Shown one piece after another: positions 1 to 6,608 of a stretch of DNA of 8,768 nt; the stretch's first letter is position 1, and the number at the start of each line of letters is the position of its first letter. The translations under genes were made by a program, and so were the position numbers. Source of the stretch: an archaeon (lineage in GTDB: Archaea; Nanobdellota; Nanobdellia; SCGC-AAA011-G17; GW2011-AR18); contig JAHFKM010000032.1 in NCBI GenBank assembly GCA_023245385.1, forward strand, positions 1 through 8,768, in the 5' to 3' direction. The notes below the pieces were generated by a model, which worked only from the letters and a program-made list of their open reading frames with translations, searched no databases and was not told the DNA's origin.

Positions 1-1038
1 GAGGATATCTACCAGCTTGTTGAAGAGATGTTGAAGCGTGTTTTTAAAAAAGGAACCAACAAAGAAATTCAAATACCTTTTCAAAGGCTTACTTTTCATG
101 AAGCGATGAGTAGATATGGTTCTGATAAACCTGACTTGCGTTTTGGATTAGAACTTACGCCTGTTACTGAGATTATGAAACGTTCTGATTTTTCTATTTT
201 TAAAACTGCTCTTGAGAAAGGAAAGGTGATCTACTGCTTAAACGCAAAAAATGCTGGAACCTTTTCAAGAAAAGACATTGAAGAATTAATTGAACTAGGA
301 AAAACGCATCATCTTCCAGGTGTAGCGTGGATAAAAGTTGGGAAAAACTTAAGCTTAGAGAGTTCTATTGTTAAATATTTTTCAGGAGAAGTACAGAAAG
401 ATCTTGTGCAGGCAGTTGATGCTGAAGAAAATGATCTCTTACTTTTCGCAGCAGAAGATTTTGAAAAGGCTGTTACAGGATTAGGACAACTACGTCTTCA
501 TATCGGAGAAAAACTCAATCTGATAAAAAAAGAGGTGTTAAAGTTTTGTTGGGTAACTGACTTTCCTTTATTTGAATGGTCACCTGAAGAAAATAAGTGG
601 CAAGCGAGGCATCATATTTTTTCAATGCCAAAAGAGGATTGTTTTAAATATTTAGGGAAAGATTCTGAAAAAGTGCTTGGTAAATTGTATGATATTGTTT
701 TGAATGGTGTTGAGATTGGCGGTGGTTCTATTAGAATTCACAGAAAAGATATTCAGACTGAAGTGTTAAAAGTTATTGGTATTAGTTATGAAGAGGCTGA
801 AAAAAGATTTGATTTTTTGCTCGAGGCTTTTCGTTTTGGAGCTCCTCCTCATGGAGGTATTGCGTTGGGATTTGATAGGTTAGTTGCTTTAATGTCAGGG
901 TACAATGATATTCGCGAGGTTATGGCCTTTCCAAAAAATAAAGCTGCTGAATGTCCTATGGATGATTCTCCTCAAGACTGGACTGATGCGTTTTTGAAAG
1001 AACTCAACTTAAAATTAGATATTGTGAAGAAACAATAA
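1..1038 (+). CDS. aspS: Aspartyl-tRNA synthetase, bacterial type, 3' portion (5' end outside window)
   Basis: This is a class II aminoacyl-tRNA synthetase that charges tRNA-Asp (or tRNA-Asp and tRNA-Asn if non-discriminating) in the cytoplasm. The reading frame is open from base 1, so 345 codons of the C-terminal part are visible; the anticodon-binding domain and motifs 1 and 2 lie upstream of the window. Visible signatures, numbered from the first visible residue, are RYGSDKPDLRF at about 38-48, a GAD-type insertion domain at roughly 50-165 ending in GQLRLHIGEKL, ARHHIFSMP near 202, VLNGVEIGGGSIRIH near 233, and class II motif 3 (GGIALGFDRL) near 285-294 followed by REVMAFPKN. The GAD insertion and the RYGSDKPD block mark the bacterial family; the usual archaeal AspRS is shorter and lacks GAD. 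The ATG at 28 is internal, because the codons before it match the family (EDIYQLVEE). It is convergent with the downstream operon. Confidence 0.95.
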   Translation, partial: EDIYQLVEEMLKRVFKKGTNKEIQIPFQRLTFHEAMSRYGSDKPDLRFGLELTPVTEIMKRSDFSIFKTALEKGKVIYCLNAKNAGTFSRKDIEELIELGKTHHLPGVAWIKVGKNLSLESSIVKYFSGEVQKDLVQAVDAEENDLLLFAAEDFEKAVTGLGQLRLHIGEKLNLIKKEVLKFCWVTDFPLFEWSPEENKWQARHHIFSMPKEDCFKYLGKDSEKVLGKLYDIVLNGVEIGGGSIRIHRKDIQTEVLKVIGISYEEAEKRFDFLLEAFRFGAPPHGGIALGFDRLVALMSGYNDIREVMAFPKNKAAECPMDDSPQDWTDAFLKELNLKLDIVKKQ

Positions 1039-1068
1039 GAATAACGTATAATTCAAAAGCAGCTTATA

Positions 1069-1087
1069 TTTAATTTAAAAAATTAAA
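1069..1087 (+). terminator. AT-only inverted repeat downstream of aspS
   Basis: An 8-bp perfect inverted repeat (TTTAATTT, AAA loop, AAATTAAA) lies 30 bp after the aspS stop and is followed by a short T run. It is the best candidate for the aspS transcript end. It contains no GC pairs, so the stem would be weak, and archaeal termination relies more on T tracts than on hairpins. More T-rich tracts for the same strand follow at about 1150-1172. Confidence 0.3.
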
Positions 1088-1175
1088 ATTTTATCATAAC
1101 CGATTACTTAACAAAGAAATTATTTTAGATCTCGATAAAAATAATCAGCTTTTTAGAGTAGAAATTATTTTTGTT

Positions 1176-1200
1176 AAAAAAACAGCTCTGTTAAAAAAAA
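1176..1200 (-). terminator. Hairpin with flanking T tracts ending the minus-strand operon
   Basis: Read on the minus strand, a T8 tract (1200-1193) is followed by a 5-bp inverted repeat AACAG-AG-CTGTT (1192-1181) and then by another T7 tract (1182-1176). It sits about 20 bp downstream of the last gene of the four-gene operon. Oligo-T tracts are the main archaeal termination signal, so the T runs are probably the active part. The rest of the 1039-1218 gap is AT-rich with no recognisable gene. Confidence 0.5.
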
Positions 1201-1218
1201 TTAATTGAAAAGAATTGA

Positions 1219-2142
1219 CTAAATTTGCTCAGCAGTATAAAATCCCAGGATATAGGATAATGCGTGACTTGCTCTTAATGGTTTTTTTACTTCAGGTGTT
1301 AATCTAAAACATTCATGTAAGCTGTCTCTCGTTTCTTGTGTTAAACCAAATTTATCATCACCAAAAATTAAGTTAATCTTTTCACTTTTTATGAAGAACT
1401 CTTTCAAATCTTTTTCATTTTTTAACGCGTGCTTTGAAAAGCCAACATTCAACCCGGTAGGTATCTTTTCTGTCACAGTTAACCTGAACTTTTCATATTC
1501 AATTCCTTTTGTTTCTTCCTTTGCCTTTTTTAATAATTTTCCGAACTCTTTATTTTTAGTTACGATCACCAGGGGCAATTTGAAAATCCAGCAGAGTCTT
1601 AAGAAATCAGACACTTCTTCTTTCAGTGAAGGGTTCTCTAAAATAATTGTAAAATTCATCGTGACACTTGTCGGATTTGCTTTCTCCCACAAACTCCGTT
1701 CACTTACCCCGAAGCGATACATCCTTTTATTATTTTCCTTTTTTATTTCTAAGTATAACAAAGACTCCCAAGATTCCTCACTCGGTTGAAAACCTTCATG
1801 CTTCAAATAAGGATTAATATGTTTGTACAAAGAAGAAGCAGAGATCGGTATTTTGTCATGAAACTTAACATGAATCTTATACGTTTTTTTCAGACTGTTC
1901 ATAAGTTCCAAAGCATCTTTTTTCAATTGACTAAAGTTTAATTCTTTCCAGGCTGTTTTTAAAATTACTCCTCTTTCTATTTCTTGCAAGAGCATTAGTT
2001 TTTCAAGATCTAAAACATCCGCTTCGACTTCAAAACCTTCTTTAACTTCTGTAAAGATGATCTTCTTTCCAACCAGGTTTATTTTTTCTTTTACCTTCTC
2101 TTTGTTTAACTCAAAGCGGGATAAAAAAAGTAAGACTTTCAT
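1219..2142 (-). CDS. THUMP-SPOUT-like predicted RNA-modification protein
   Basis: This 307-residue protein is predicted to bind and probably methylate RNA, most likely tRNA, in the cytoplasm. Residues about 85-150 resemble a THUMP domain, with a basic start (KKTYKIHVKF) and a segment ending in LLYLEIKKENNKRMYRFGVS. Residues about 160-307 resemble a SPOUT (trefoil-knot) methyltransferase fold: a Rossmann-like start (MNFTIILENP), a glycine motif (NLIFGDDKFGLTQE) and a C-terminal knot-like segment (KPLRASHALSYILGFY). THUMP plus a methyltransferase domain is a known tRNA-modification architecture, but the modified base cannot be read from sequence. It is the last gene of the exporter operon. Its ATG overlaps the permease stop (ATGA), with a GAGGT Shine-Dalgarno at 2147-2151. 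The domain assignment comes from motif resemblance and is moderately secure; the link to transport is unexplained. Confidence 0.65.
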   Translation of the reverse strand: MKVLLFLSRFELNKEKVKEKINLVGKKIIFTEVKEGFEVEADVLDLEKLMLLQEIERGVILKTAWKELNFSQLKKDALELMNSLKKTYKIHVKFHDKIPISASSLYKHINPYLKHEGFQPSEESWESLLYLEIKKENNKRMYRFGVSERSLWEKANPTSVTMNFTIILENPSLKEEVSDFLRLCWIFKLPLVIVTKNKEFGKLLKKAKEETKGIEYEKFRLTVTEKIPTGLNVGFSKHALKNEKDLKEFFIKSEKINLIFGDDKFGLTQETRDSLHECFRLTPEVKKPLRASHALSYILGFYTAEQI

Positions 2143-3359
2143 TCATACCTCAGCGCATCAACAGGCTTGAGTTTCGAAGCTCTTAAGGCTGGAAAGACTC
2201 CTGAAACTGCACCTACCATAAAAGAAAATAACAAAGCACCAACAATCAAATAGGTCGGGAATACCGCACGAATCAGTGTAGAACCCAATACTGTTCTTGC
2301 AATAATCTCAATAATCTTTGTAAAACTCATCCCCACCACCACACCAAGAGCACCACCCGCCGTCCCCAAAAGCCCGGATTCAAAAAGAAAAATCAAAAGC
2401 ACATCCCTATTTTGCGCGCCTACCGCTTTCATGATACCAATCTCTTTCGTTCGCTCCACGACCGCTGTATACATTGTATTCATGATCCCTATCCCACCAA
2501 CGACCAGCGAAATCCCCGCAATTCCAAAGATGACTGCCTGAACAATTAAAAAAATCGTATCGAAGGTGTTCGAAATACTTTCAAACGTCTGCACTCCAAA
2601 ATTCTCCTCACCCTTTTTTAACCCACGATCACGACGCATAGCAGTTTTAATATTCTCAGCAACAACAGCAGGTTGTTCCCCCTCTGAAACCTGGACAAAA
2701 ATAAAATCATACCGATCTTTCTGACCCGTAATTTCAAAAGCATCATCAAGCGGAACATACACATGCCTATCTTCCAAAGGATTCCCCAACTTCTTAATAA
2801 TCCCAACAACATCAAAATTACGACCCTCAATCGCAACGGTATCACCCACACGAACAAGTTTATCATTAAACAAGCCCGTGTCATGCGCTAAACTATAACC
2901 GACCATAACCTTCTTCTTATCATTACTCTTGATCGCTCGTCCATTCTCGATCTCAAGATTATTTGCTTCGAACGCCACGTCTCTTTCTTTCCCATGCAAA
3001 CTCAAACCCTGAACCTGTACTGAAGTAACACGATTCTTAAATTTTAAAGAAACAAAAGAAGCAGTCAACGGACTTGCAACTTCAACACCACTCACCCTCT
3101 TCACAACAGCAAGATCGTGCGCGGTCAGCTTTCCAACAAAGGCACCAGGGGGACCAAAACCTCCAGGCGAGATAAAAACCTTATTCGCTCCCAACTTTAC
3201 AAATTGCTCTTGAACAGATGTCTGTAAACCCTGACCAAGCGAGACAAGAGAAACCAACGAAGCAATACCAATAAAAATCCCGATGATCGTCAGCCAACTC
3301 CGCAGACTTCTCTTCCTTATCCCATTCACTGCCAGACTAAAATGATCGCTTATTGCCAT
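2139..3359 (-). CDS. MacB/FtsX-family ABC transporter permease
   Basis: This 406-residue membrane subunit is of the MacB/LolC/FtsX type VII ABC family, which transmits ATP-driven motion across the membrane rather than forming a classic pore. The layout is canonical. An amphipathic N terminus with a basic segment (RKRSLRSWL) is followed by TM1 at about 21-45. An external MacB core domain spans about 46-240. The C-terminal FtsX domain has three TM segments, near 268-295, 318-350 and 367-392. The conserved VVERTKEIGIMKAVGA coupling helix lies after the second TM, and the family ending PALRASKLKPVDALRYE closes the protein. A length near 400 is typical of the family. It starts at ATG 2 bp after the stop of the surface-protein gene and overlaps the next gene by ATGA. 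Its ATPase partner is two genes upstream. No strong Shine-Dalgarno is visible, so translation probably depends on coupling. Confidence 0.92.
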   Translation of the reverse strand: MAISDHFSLAVNGIRKRSLRSWLTIIGIFIGIASLVSLVSLGQGLQTSVQEQFVKLGANKVFISPGGFGPPGAFVGKLTAHDLAVVKRVSGVEVASPLTASFVSLKFKNRVTSVQVQGLSLHGKERDVAFEANNLEIENGRAIKSNDKKKVMVGYSLAHDTGLFNDKLVRVGDTVAIEGRNFDVVGIIKKLGNPLEDRHVYVPLDDAFEITGQKDRYDFIFVQVSEGEQPAVVAENIKTAMRRDRGLKKGEENFGVQTFESISNTFDTIFLIVQAVIFGIAGISLVVGGIGIMNTMYTAVVERTKEIGIMKAVGAQNRDVLLIFLFESGLLGTAGGALGVVVGMSFTKIIEIIARTVLGSTLIRAVFPTYLIVGALLFSFMVGAVSGVFPALRASKLKPVDALRYE

Positions 3360-3361
3360 GA

Positions 3362-4579
3362 TTATAAGATTGACATCTTCTTTTTCTTTCTATAAATAAT
3401 TACTCCGAAGATAATTAGCACGATCGCTCCGATAGCAAAATAAGAACCATTCGAATTCTGTTTCAAACCAAAAGTTTTCGCTTGCTCTTCAGTATACAAT
3501 TTCAAAGGAATCGTAAGCTTAGCACCATACTCCTTACTATACACATCCTTATACTGAATTAAAAACGTAAGCGGGACAACACCATCTTCCTGATCTACAA
3601 AAACATCAAAGTCCGCAGTTTCAAAATCATCGCTTTCCAAATTCCCAATATATGCAGTATTTTTAGAAAGAACACTGTACCCATCCCCCTCTAAAATACT
3701 CAGCGTAATAAATTTCATTTCTGAAACACCTGTGTTCGAGAGCGTCACCGAAACCTTTCCTTTGTCTCCCTTTGTAAATACTTCTCGTTGTTCGAGATTT
3801 AACTGATATTGAGGAGGCGTGTCAACTGCAATTCCAATAATATCATTGCTTATAAATTGCTTTCCGAGTTCATCATGAAACCGAATCGCTATAGGCACGC
3901 GATAGACATCGAGTTTTGCATTAGGAGAAGCAATACTGTTAAACTCCACTTCCGCTTCCTCCCCCACACCTAAATGCTTAATTATTCTTTCGGAACTTGA
4001 ATCAAGAGGTGCCAAAGGCACTGAACCATTCAAAAAATCAATCCGCACCGAAATATCCTTCAACGTAGAATCTGCTGTGTTCTTCAGGGTGAGACGAATC
4101 TTCATCGAACTTCCCGGAGCAACACGTTCAGGCTCAGTCTGAACCTGCGTGGTAATAAGCGTTTTTGATTTTGTCACCGTCACATTAATCGGTGCTGATG
4201 CACTTAAGTCTAGGCTTGCAACATTATACACCAAGGTCGTCTTGAAACTTCCCGCCTGCGCCGCAGAATCAGCCGCAATTTTAAAATGCAACTCTTTCGT
4301 TTCGCGCGGATCAATAACCGGAAAACTAATTCTCGGCGTTAAAATAGAAATAGGATACTCTGGTGTTAATTCAAAATAACTGTTCGTGATCGCCTGATCT
4401 TTTAAATTCTGTACTTCCAAAACGAGATCAGCAGACTCTCCGGGCGTCAGAGGAGACGGAGTAATTCTCACTAAGTCTATTCTGAACTCATCAGACAAGG
4501 AAAATATTGTCTCACGTGCTTGTACCAAAGAAACGAGCGTTAAAAAAATTACAAGCCAGAAGAAGATTTTGTTTTTCAT
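3362..4579 (-). CDS. Exported surface protein with CARDB-like repeats and C-terminal membrane anchor (COG1361-like)
   Basis: This protein of about 405 residues faces the outside of the cell. It has a signal peptide (MKNKIFFWLVIFLTL, likely cleavage after VQA at residue 18-20). Three or more beta-sandwich repeats follow that resemble CARDB/NEW3 or COG1361 S-layer-associated domains, with recurring phrases such as PLTPGESADLVLEVQN, RVAPGSSMKIRLTLKN and KGDKGKVSVTLSN. One C-terminal TM helix (AIGAIVLIIFGVIIY) ends in a KKKK stop-transfer. I place the start at ATG 4579, which overlaps the ATPase stop (ATGA) and begins a good signal peptide. A TTG at 4588 is in frame, but the GAGGTG at 4591-4596 would then lie only 2 nt away. 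Encoded between ATPase and permease, it probably assembles with them as the external adaptor or substrate-binding part. No catalytic motif was seen. Confidence 0.8.
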   Translation of the reverse strand: MKNKIFFWLVIFLTLVSLVQARETIFSLSDEFRIDLVRITPSPLTPGESADLVLEVQNLKDQAITNSYFELTPEYPISILTPRISFPVIDPRETKELHFKIAADSAAQAGSFKTTLVYNVASLDLSASAPINVTVTKSKTLITTQVQTEPERVAPGSSMKIRLTLKNTADSTLKDISVRIDFLNGSVPLAPLDSSSERIIKHLGVGEEAEVEFNSIASPNAKLDVYRVPIAIRFHDELGKQFISNDIIGIAVDTPPQYQLNLEQREVFTKGDKGKVSVTLSNTGVSEMKFITLSILEGDGYSVLSKNTAYIGNLESDDFETADFDVFVDQEDGVVPLTFLIQYKDVYSKEYGAKLTIPLKLYTEEQAKTFGLKQNSNGSYFAIGAIVLIIFGVIIYRKKKKMSIL

Positions 4580-5289
4580 TTTTTCCAAAGCACCTCTTTC
4601 TCTAATGATCCGTCATGCTTGATTTTCCCATCAAGAATCCCAACCTTTCTCTTCGCATACTTCGCAATATTCGGATCGTGGGTGACAAGTATTAAAGTCT
4701 TTCCATAATCTTTATGCAAATTCTCCAACATTTCCATAATTGCTTTTCCCGTAGTAGAATCCAAGTTTCCCGTCGGCTCGTCTGCCAGGATAACTTCCGG
4801 ATCATTTCCCAAGGCTCTTGCAATCGCCACTCGCTGTTGCTGACCACCACTTAGCTGATTCGGCCTGTTGTACATTCTCTCTGAAAGCCCAACAACCTTT
4901 AACAATTCAGTCGCTCTGCGTTTTCGCTCGTCCCTATTCTTTCCTTGAAAGGTCATCGGGAGCATCACATTCTCCAACGCTGTTAAGCTCGGAATAAGAT
5001 TAAAACTTTGAAAAACAAATCCGATCGTCTGACCACGAACTTGCGCCAGTGTCGATTCAGACATGTGACTAATATTCTTTCCTTTCAAATAAATCGCACC
5101 CTTCGTCGGAATATCCAAGGCACCAACAGAGTAGAGTAAGGTGGATTTTCCAGAACCTGACGGACCCATAATCGCGACAAGTTCATTTTGATAAATTTTT
5201 AAATTAATTCCTCTCAGCGCTTCGATTCTTTGCTCTCCAATTTTGTAGATCTTCCACACATTATCTAATTCAATAATGACCTGATGCAT
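4576..5289 (-). CDS. ABC transporter ATP-binding protein, LolD/MacB type
   Basis: This 237-residue cytoplasmic ATPase should pair with the FtsX/MacB permease downstream. All catalytic motifs are intact: Walker A GPSGSGKST (42-50), Q-loop Q94 in FVFQSFNLIP, signature LSGGQQQRVA (146-155), Walker B VILADEP (166-172), D-loop GNLD (174-177) and switch histidine H204 in LVTHD. The phrases FQSFNLIPSLTALENV and ADEPTGNLDS are diagnostic of the LolD/MacB/FtsE subgroup. The length is normal for a stand-alone subunit. It is the first gene of the operon. A TATA-like box 27 bp upstream of its ATG suggests leaderless or nearly leaderless transcription. Its stop overlaps the next start. The transported or transduced substrate is unknown. 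Confidence 0.95.
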   Translation of the reverse strand: MHQVIIELDNVWKIYKIGEQRIEALRGINLKIYQNELVAIMGPSGSGKSTLLYSVGALDIPTKGAIYLKGKNISHMSESTLAQVRGQTIGFVFQSFNLIPSLTALENVMLPMTFQGKNRDERKRRATELLKVVGLSERMYNRPNQLSGGQQQRVAIARALGNDPEVILADEPTGNLDSTTGKAIMEMLENLHKDYGKTLILVTHDPNIAKYAKRKVGILDGKIKHDGSLEKEVLWKK

Positions 5290-5312
5290 ACTCCCAATTT
5301 ATCTTTTCTTTC

Positions 5313-5320
5313 TACTTAAA
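5313..5320 (-). promoter_or_regulatory. TATA-like box of the exporter operon
   Basis: On the minus strand the sequence TTTAAGTA is preceded by an A-rich BRE-like stretch, and its centre is about 27 bp upstream of the ATPase ATG at 5289. This is the archaeal spacing for transcription starting at or next to the start codon. A GGGAG close to the ATG is too near to act as an ordinary ribosome site. Confidence 0.5.
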
Positions 5321-5342
5321 ACTTTTGGAAAAAAAAGATACC

Positions 5343-5358
5343 TTTAAAAATATTTTTA
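5343..5358 (+). promoter_or_regulatory. TATA-like box within a 14-bp AT palindrome, M23 gene promoter
   Basis: TTTAAAAA at 5343-5350 is centred about 26-27 bp upstream of the ATG at 5373, matching a leaderless archaeal promoter. It overlaps a perfect 14-bp palindrome TAAAAATATTTTTA (5345-5358). The symmetry may only reflect AT richness, but it could let factors bind in either direction between two divergent units. Confidence 0.5.
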
Positions 5359-5372
5359 CAACCCTGAACCCT

Positions 5373-6233
5373 ATGAACCCCATTACTCGCACAACACTCA
5401 CTGCATTGCTCAGCCTTTCCTTTTCCTGCTCAGAAAAAGCACAGACAGCACCCGCACAAAAAAAGATAGAACAACAAACACCGTTTCGTCCCTTTTCAAC
5501 ACTCCAAGATTCAGAAAAAAGAACAACACTCCTCAAGCTTGTCCACGCTTTCAAAGATTACACCTTTCCCGTTCCAGATGCAACAGAGCGAGCACGAGAA
5601 GATGCATTTGCACTCGGACAATCCTACTACGAATTCGGGTCAGACAGGGGAAGTACCGCACAACATCACAAGGGAGTTGACATCTACGGTTTTGGAAAAA
5701 CAATAGTCGCTTTCGCTGATGGAAACGTAGCAGAATTAGGAAGAAACGTTCCTCACAAAAGCAAAACAGATCATGGAAACTTAGTAGTGTTAGATCATGG
5801 AACTGTTAATGGACATCACTTCTTTACCTACTACCTTCATCTCGGAGCAATTGCTTATCTTCACATAGGGGATCACATACACAAAGGCCAGGCTCTCGGA
5901 AGAATCGACTGCATAGGAATCGCAGGAAAAAAAGGACTCTACAATCCAGGTTCTTCAGTGTGCAAACTGAAAGCACATAATCACTTTCAAATTCGCGTAG
6001 ACGGTGCTCATGTAAATCCCGTCTTCTTCTTTCCTTACGCAGGCTATGCAAACTATTCTGAACTCCAAGAATACGGAATCAATGTTGAAGCAGCAGCGAG
6101 CTACACTCAAAGACTTTCCACGCTTAAAGGAAACAAACTTTCACTAACAGACAAAGGAAAGCTTAACGAAGACATCCGTGACCTTAAAGGAAATGAACGT
6201 CAAGGCTCTTTTAAAAAATCTGTCTCTGAGTAG
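5373..6233 (+). CDS. M23-family metallopeptidase, predicted lipoprotein
   Basis: This protein of about 286 residues has a LytM/M23 zinc peptidase fold, a family that in bacteria cuts or senses peptidoglycan cross-links outside the cell. Zinc ligands are visible: the HxxxD motif in HHKGVDIYG (H99, D103) and the HxH motif in KAHNHFQIRV (H202, H204), with the conserved YYLHL histidine (H156) between them. The glycine-rich GDHIHKGQALG is also typical. The N terminus has a short basic region, a hydrophobic stretch (TLTALLSLSFS) and Cys19 in a loose lipobox, suggesting a lipid-anchored surface protein. I chose ATG 5373 over the in-frame TTG at 5325, because the TATA element overlaps codons of the longer form and the shorter form starts a clean signal peptide. 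It is divergent from the ABC operon. Archaea lack murein, so the substrate may be pseudomurein-like, an S-layer protein or another cell's wall. Confidence 0.85.
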   Translation: MNPITRTTLTALLSLSFSCSEKAQTAPAQKKIEQQTPFRPFSTLQDSEKRTTLLKLVHAFKDYTFPVPDATERAREDAFALGQSYYEFGSDRGSTAQHHKGVDIYGFGKTIVAFADGNVAELGRNVPHKSKTDHGNLVVLDHGTVNGHHFFTYYLHLGAIAYLHIGDHIHKGQALGRIDCIGIAGKKGLYNPGSSVCKLKAHNHFQIRVDGAHVNPVFFFPYAGYANYSELQEYGINVEAAASYTQRLSTLKGNKLSLTDKGKLNEDIRDLKGNERQGSFKKSVSE

Positions 6234-6242
6234 AAAGCAAAT

Positions 6243-6250
6243 TTTATATA
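6243..6250 (+). promoter_or_regulatory. TATA box of the tRNA-Leu gene
   Basis: TTTATATA, a near-consensus archaeal TATA box with A-rich sequence before it, ends 28 bp upstream of the mature tRNA 5' end. It lies just after the M23 stop codon and gives the tRNA its own promoter. Confidence 0.75.
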
Positions 6251-6278
6251 ACTCAATCCAACTCCCTTCTACTATCAT

Positions 6279-6381
6279 GCGGGGATTCCAGAGTGGCCAA
6301 ATGGAATAGCCTCAAGAGCTATTGGTGTAGTAAGCTATTGGCTTAGTGCCTTCGCAGGTTCGAATCCTGTTCCCCGCACCA
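6279..6381 (+). tRNA. tRNA-Leu (anticodon CAA) with a 16-nt intron-like insertion
   Basis: A cloverleaf can be drawn by hand. The acceptor stem is GCGGGGA/TCCCCGC, the D arm has CCA/TGG, and the anticodon stem ATAGC/GCTAT closes the loop CTCAAGA with anticodon CAA at 6313-6315. The T arm is GCAGG-TTCGAAT-CCTGT, followed by discriminator A and an encoded CCA (6379-6381). It reads leucine UUG codons. Taken literally, the variable region is about 31 nt, roughly twice the normal size. The 9-mer AGCTATTGG occurs at 6317-6325 and again at 6333-6341. Removing 6317-6332 restores an ordinary 15-nt arm (GGC-TTAGT-GCC-TTC) and places the insertion at 37/38, the usual archaeal intron site. A canonical bulge-helix-bulge is not obvious. 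The alternative is a true extended arm, since TAAGC-TATTG-GCTTA can pair. Confidence 0.93.
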
Positions 6382-6414
6382 CTTTCTATTTCAAAAATAA
6401 AGCGCCCACCTAAC

Positions 6415-6540
6415 TTAAGCAGGAACAAGTTTTATCCCATCCTTATCCGGAATTAAAACTACCTCTTCATTCTCTTTGAAATGATATTTCTCGACCATTT
6501 CCTTGGGAATGCAGTTGGATCCAGAAGATTACGTTCTACC
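6415..6540 (-). pseudogene. Decayed AbrB/SpoVT-type antitoxin fragment
   Basis: Read on the minus strand, codons ending at the TAA at 6415-6417 give IPKEMVEKYHFKENEEVVLI followed by PDKDGIKLVPA. This is the C-terminal two thirds of an AbrB (swapped-hairpin DNA-binding) domain. The frame is blocked by a stop at 6529-6531, after SSGSNC. In another frame just upstream, VERNLLDPT resembles the missing N-terminal strand, so a small frameshifting deletion near 6510-6516 is the likely lesion. There is no toxin partner on this strand. It lies between the tRNA and an intact AbrB-RelE pair but is not a copy of that AbrB. The upstream limit is uncertain. Confidence 0.6.
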
Positions 6541-6580
6541 AGAACAAAGAAACAAAGACAAAAAAATAATGTTAGCAAGA

Positions 6581-6588
6581 TTTAAATA
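6581..6588 (+). promoter_or_regulatory. TATA box of the AbrB-RelE operon
   Basis: TTTAAATA with a purine-rich BRE-like flank (GCAAGA) is centred 34 bp upstream of the antitoxin ATG. Transcription would start near 6611 and leave a leader of less than 10 nt. No Shine-Dalgarno is present. Confidence 0.6.
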
Positions 6589-6590
6589 GG

Positions 6591-6608
6591 AGTAAGATCT
6601 GTCTTACT
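6591..6608. promoter_or_regulatory. Palindromic operator candidate, AbrB autoregulation
   Basis: A perfect 7-bp inverted repeat AGTAAGA-TCTG-TCTTACT lies 2 bp downstream of the TATA box and ends 10 bp before the antitoxin ATG. A protein bound here would block initiation. AbrB-type antitoxins usually repress their own operon through palindromes, so autoregulation is a fair inference. Confidence 0.55.

Noticed and set aside
1391..1789. A 132-codon plus-strand ORF opposite the THUMP-SPOUT gene
   Set aside because: It is antisense to a well-supported gene, has a phenylalanine/serine-rich composition typical of reverse-frame shadows, and has no family match.
5325..5372. A longer M23 protein starting at TTG 5325
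   Set aside because: The promoter-like palindrome lies inside this extension. The ATG at 5373 gives a proper signal peptide and the expected TATA spacing.
6354..6381. The tRNA 3' end as an integration (att) site for an element
   Set aside because: I looked for a second copy of the T-arm/acceptor 3' sequence downstream in the window and saw none. There is also no integrase gene.
6509..6589. A 26-codon plus-strand ORF starting MQLDPEDYVLPEQ
   Set aside because: It lies opposite the decayed AbrB fragment, has no promoter or ribosome site, ends inside the next TATA box and matches no family I recognise. It is probably a shadow frame.
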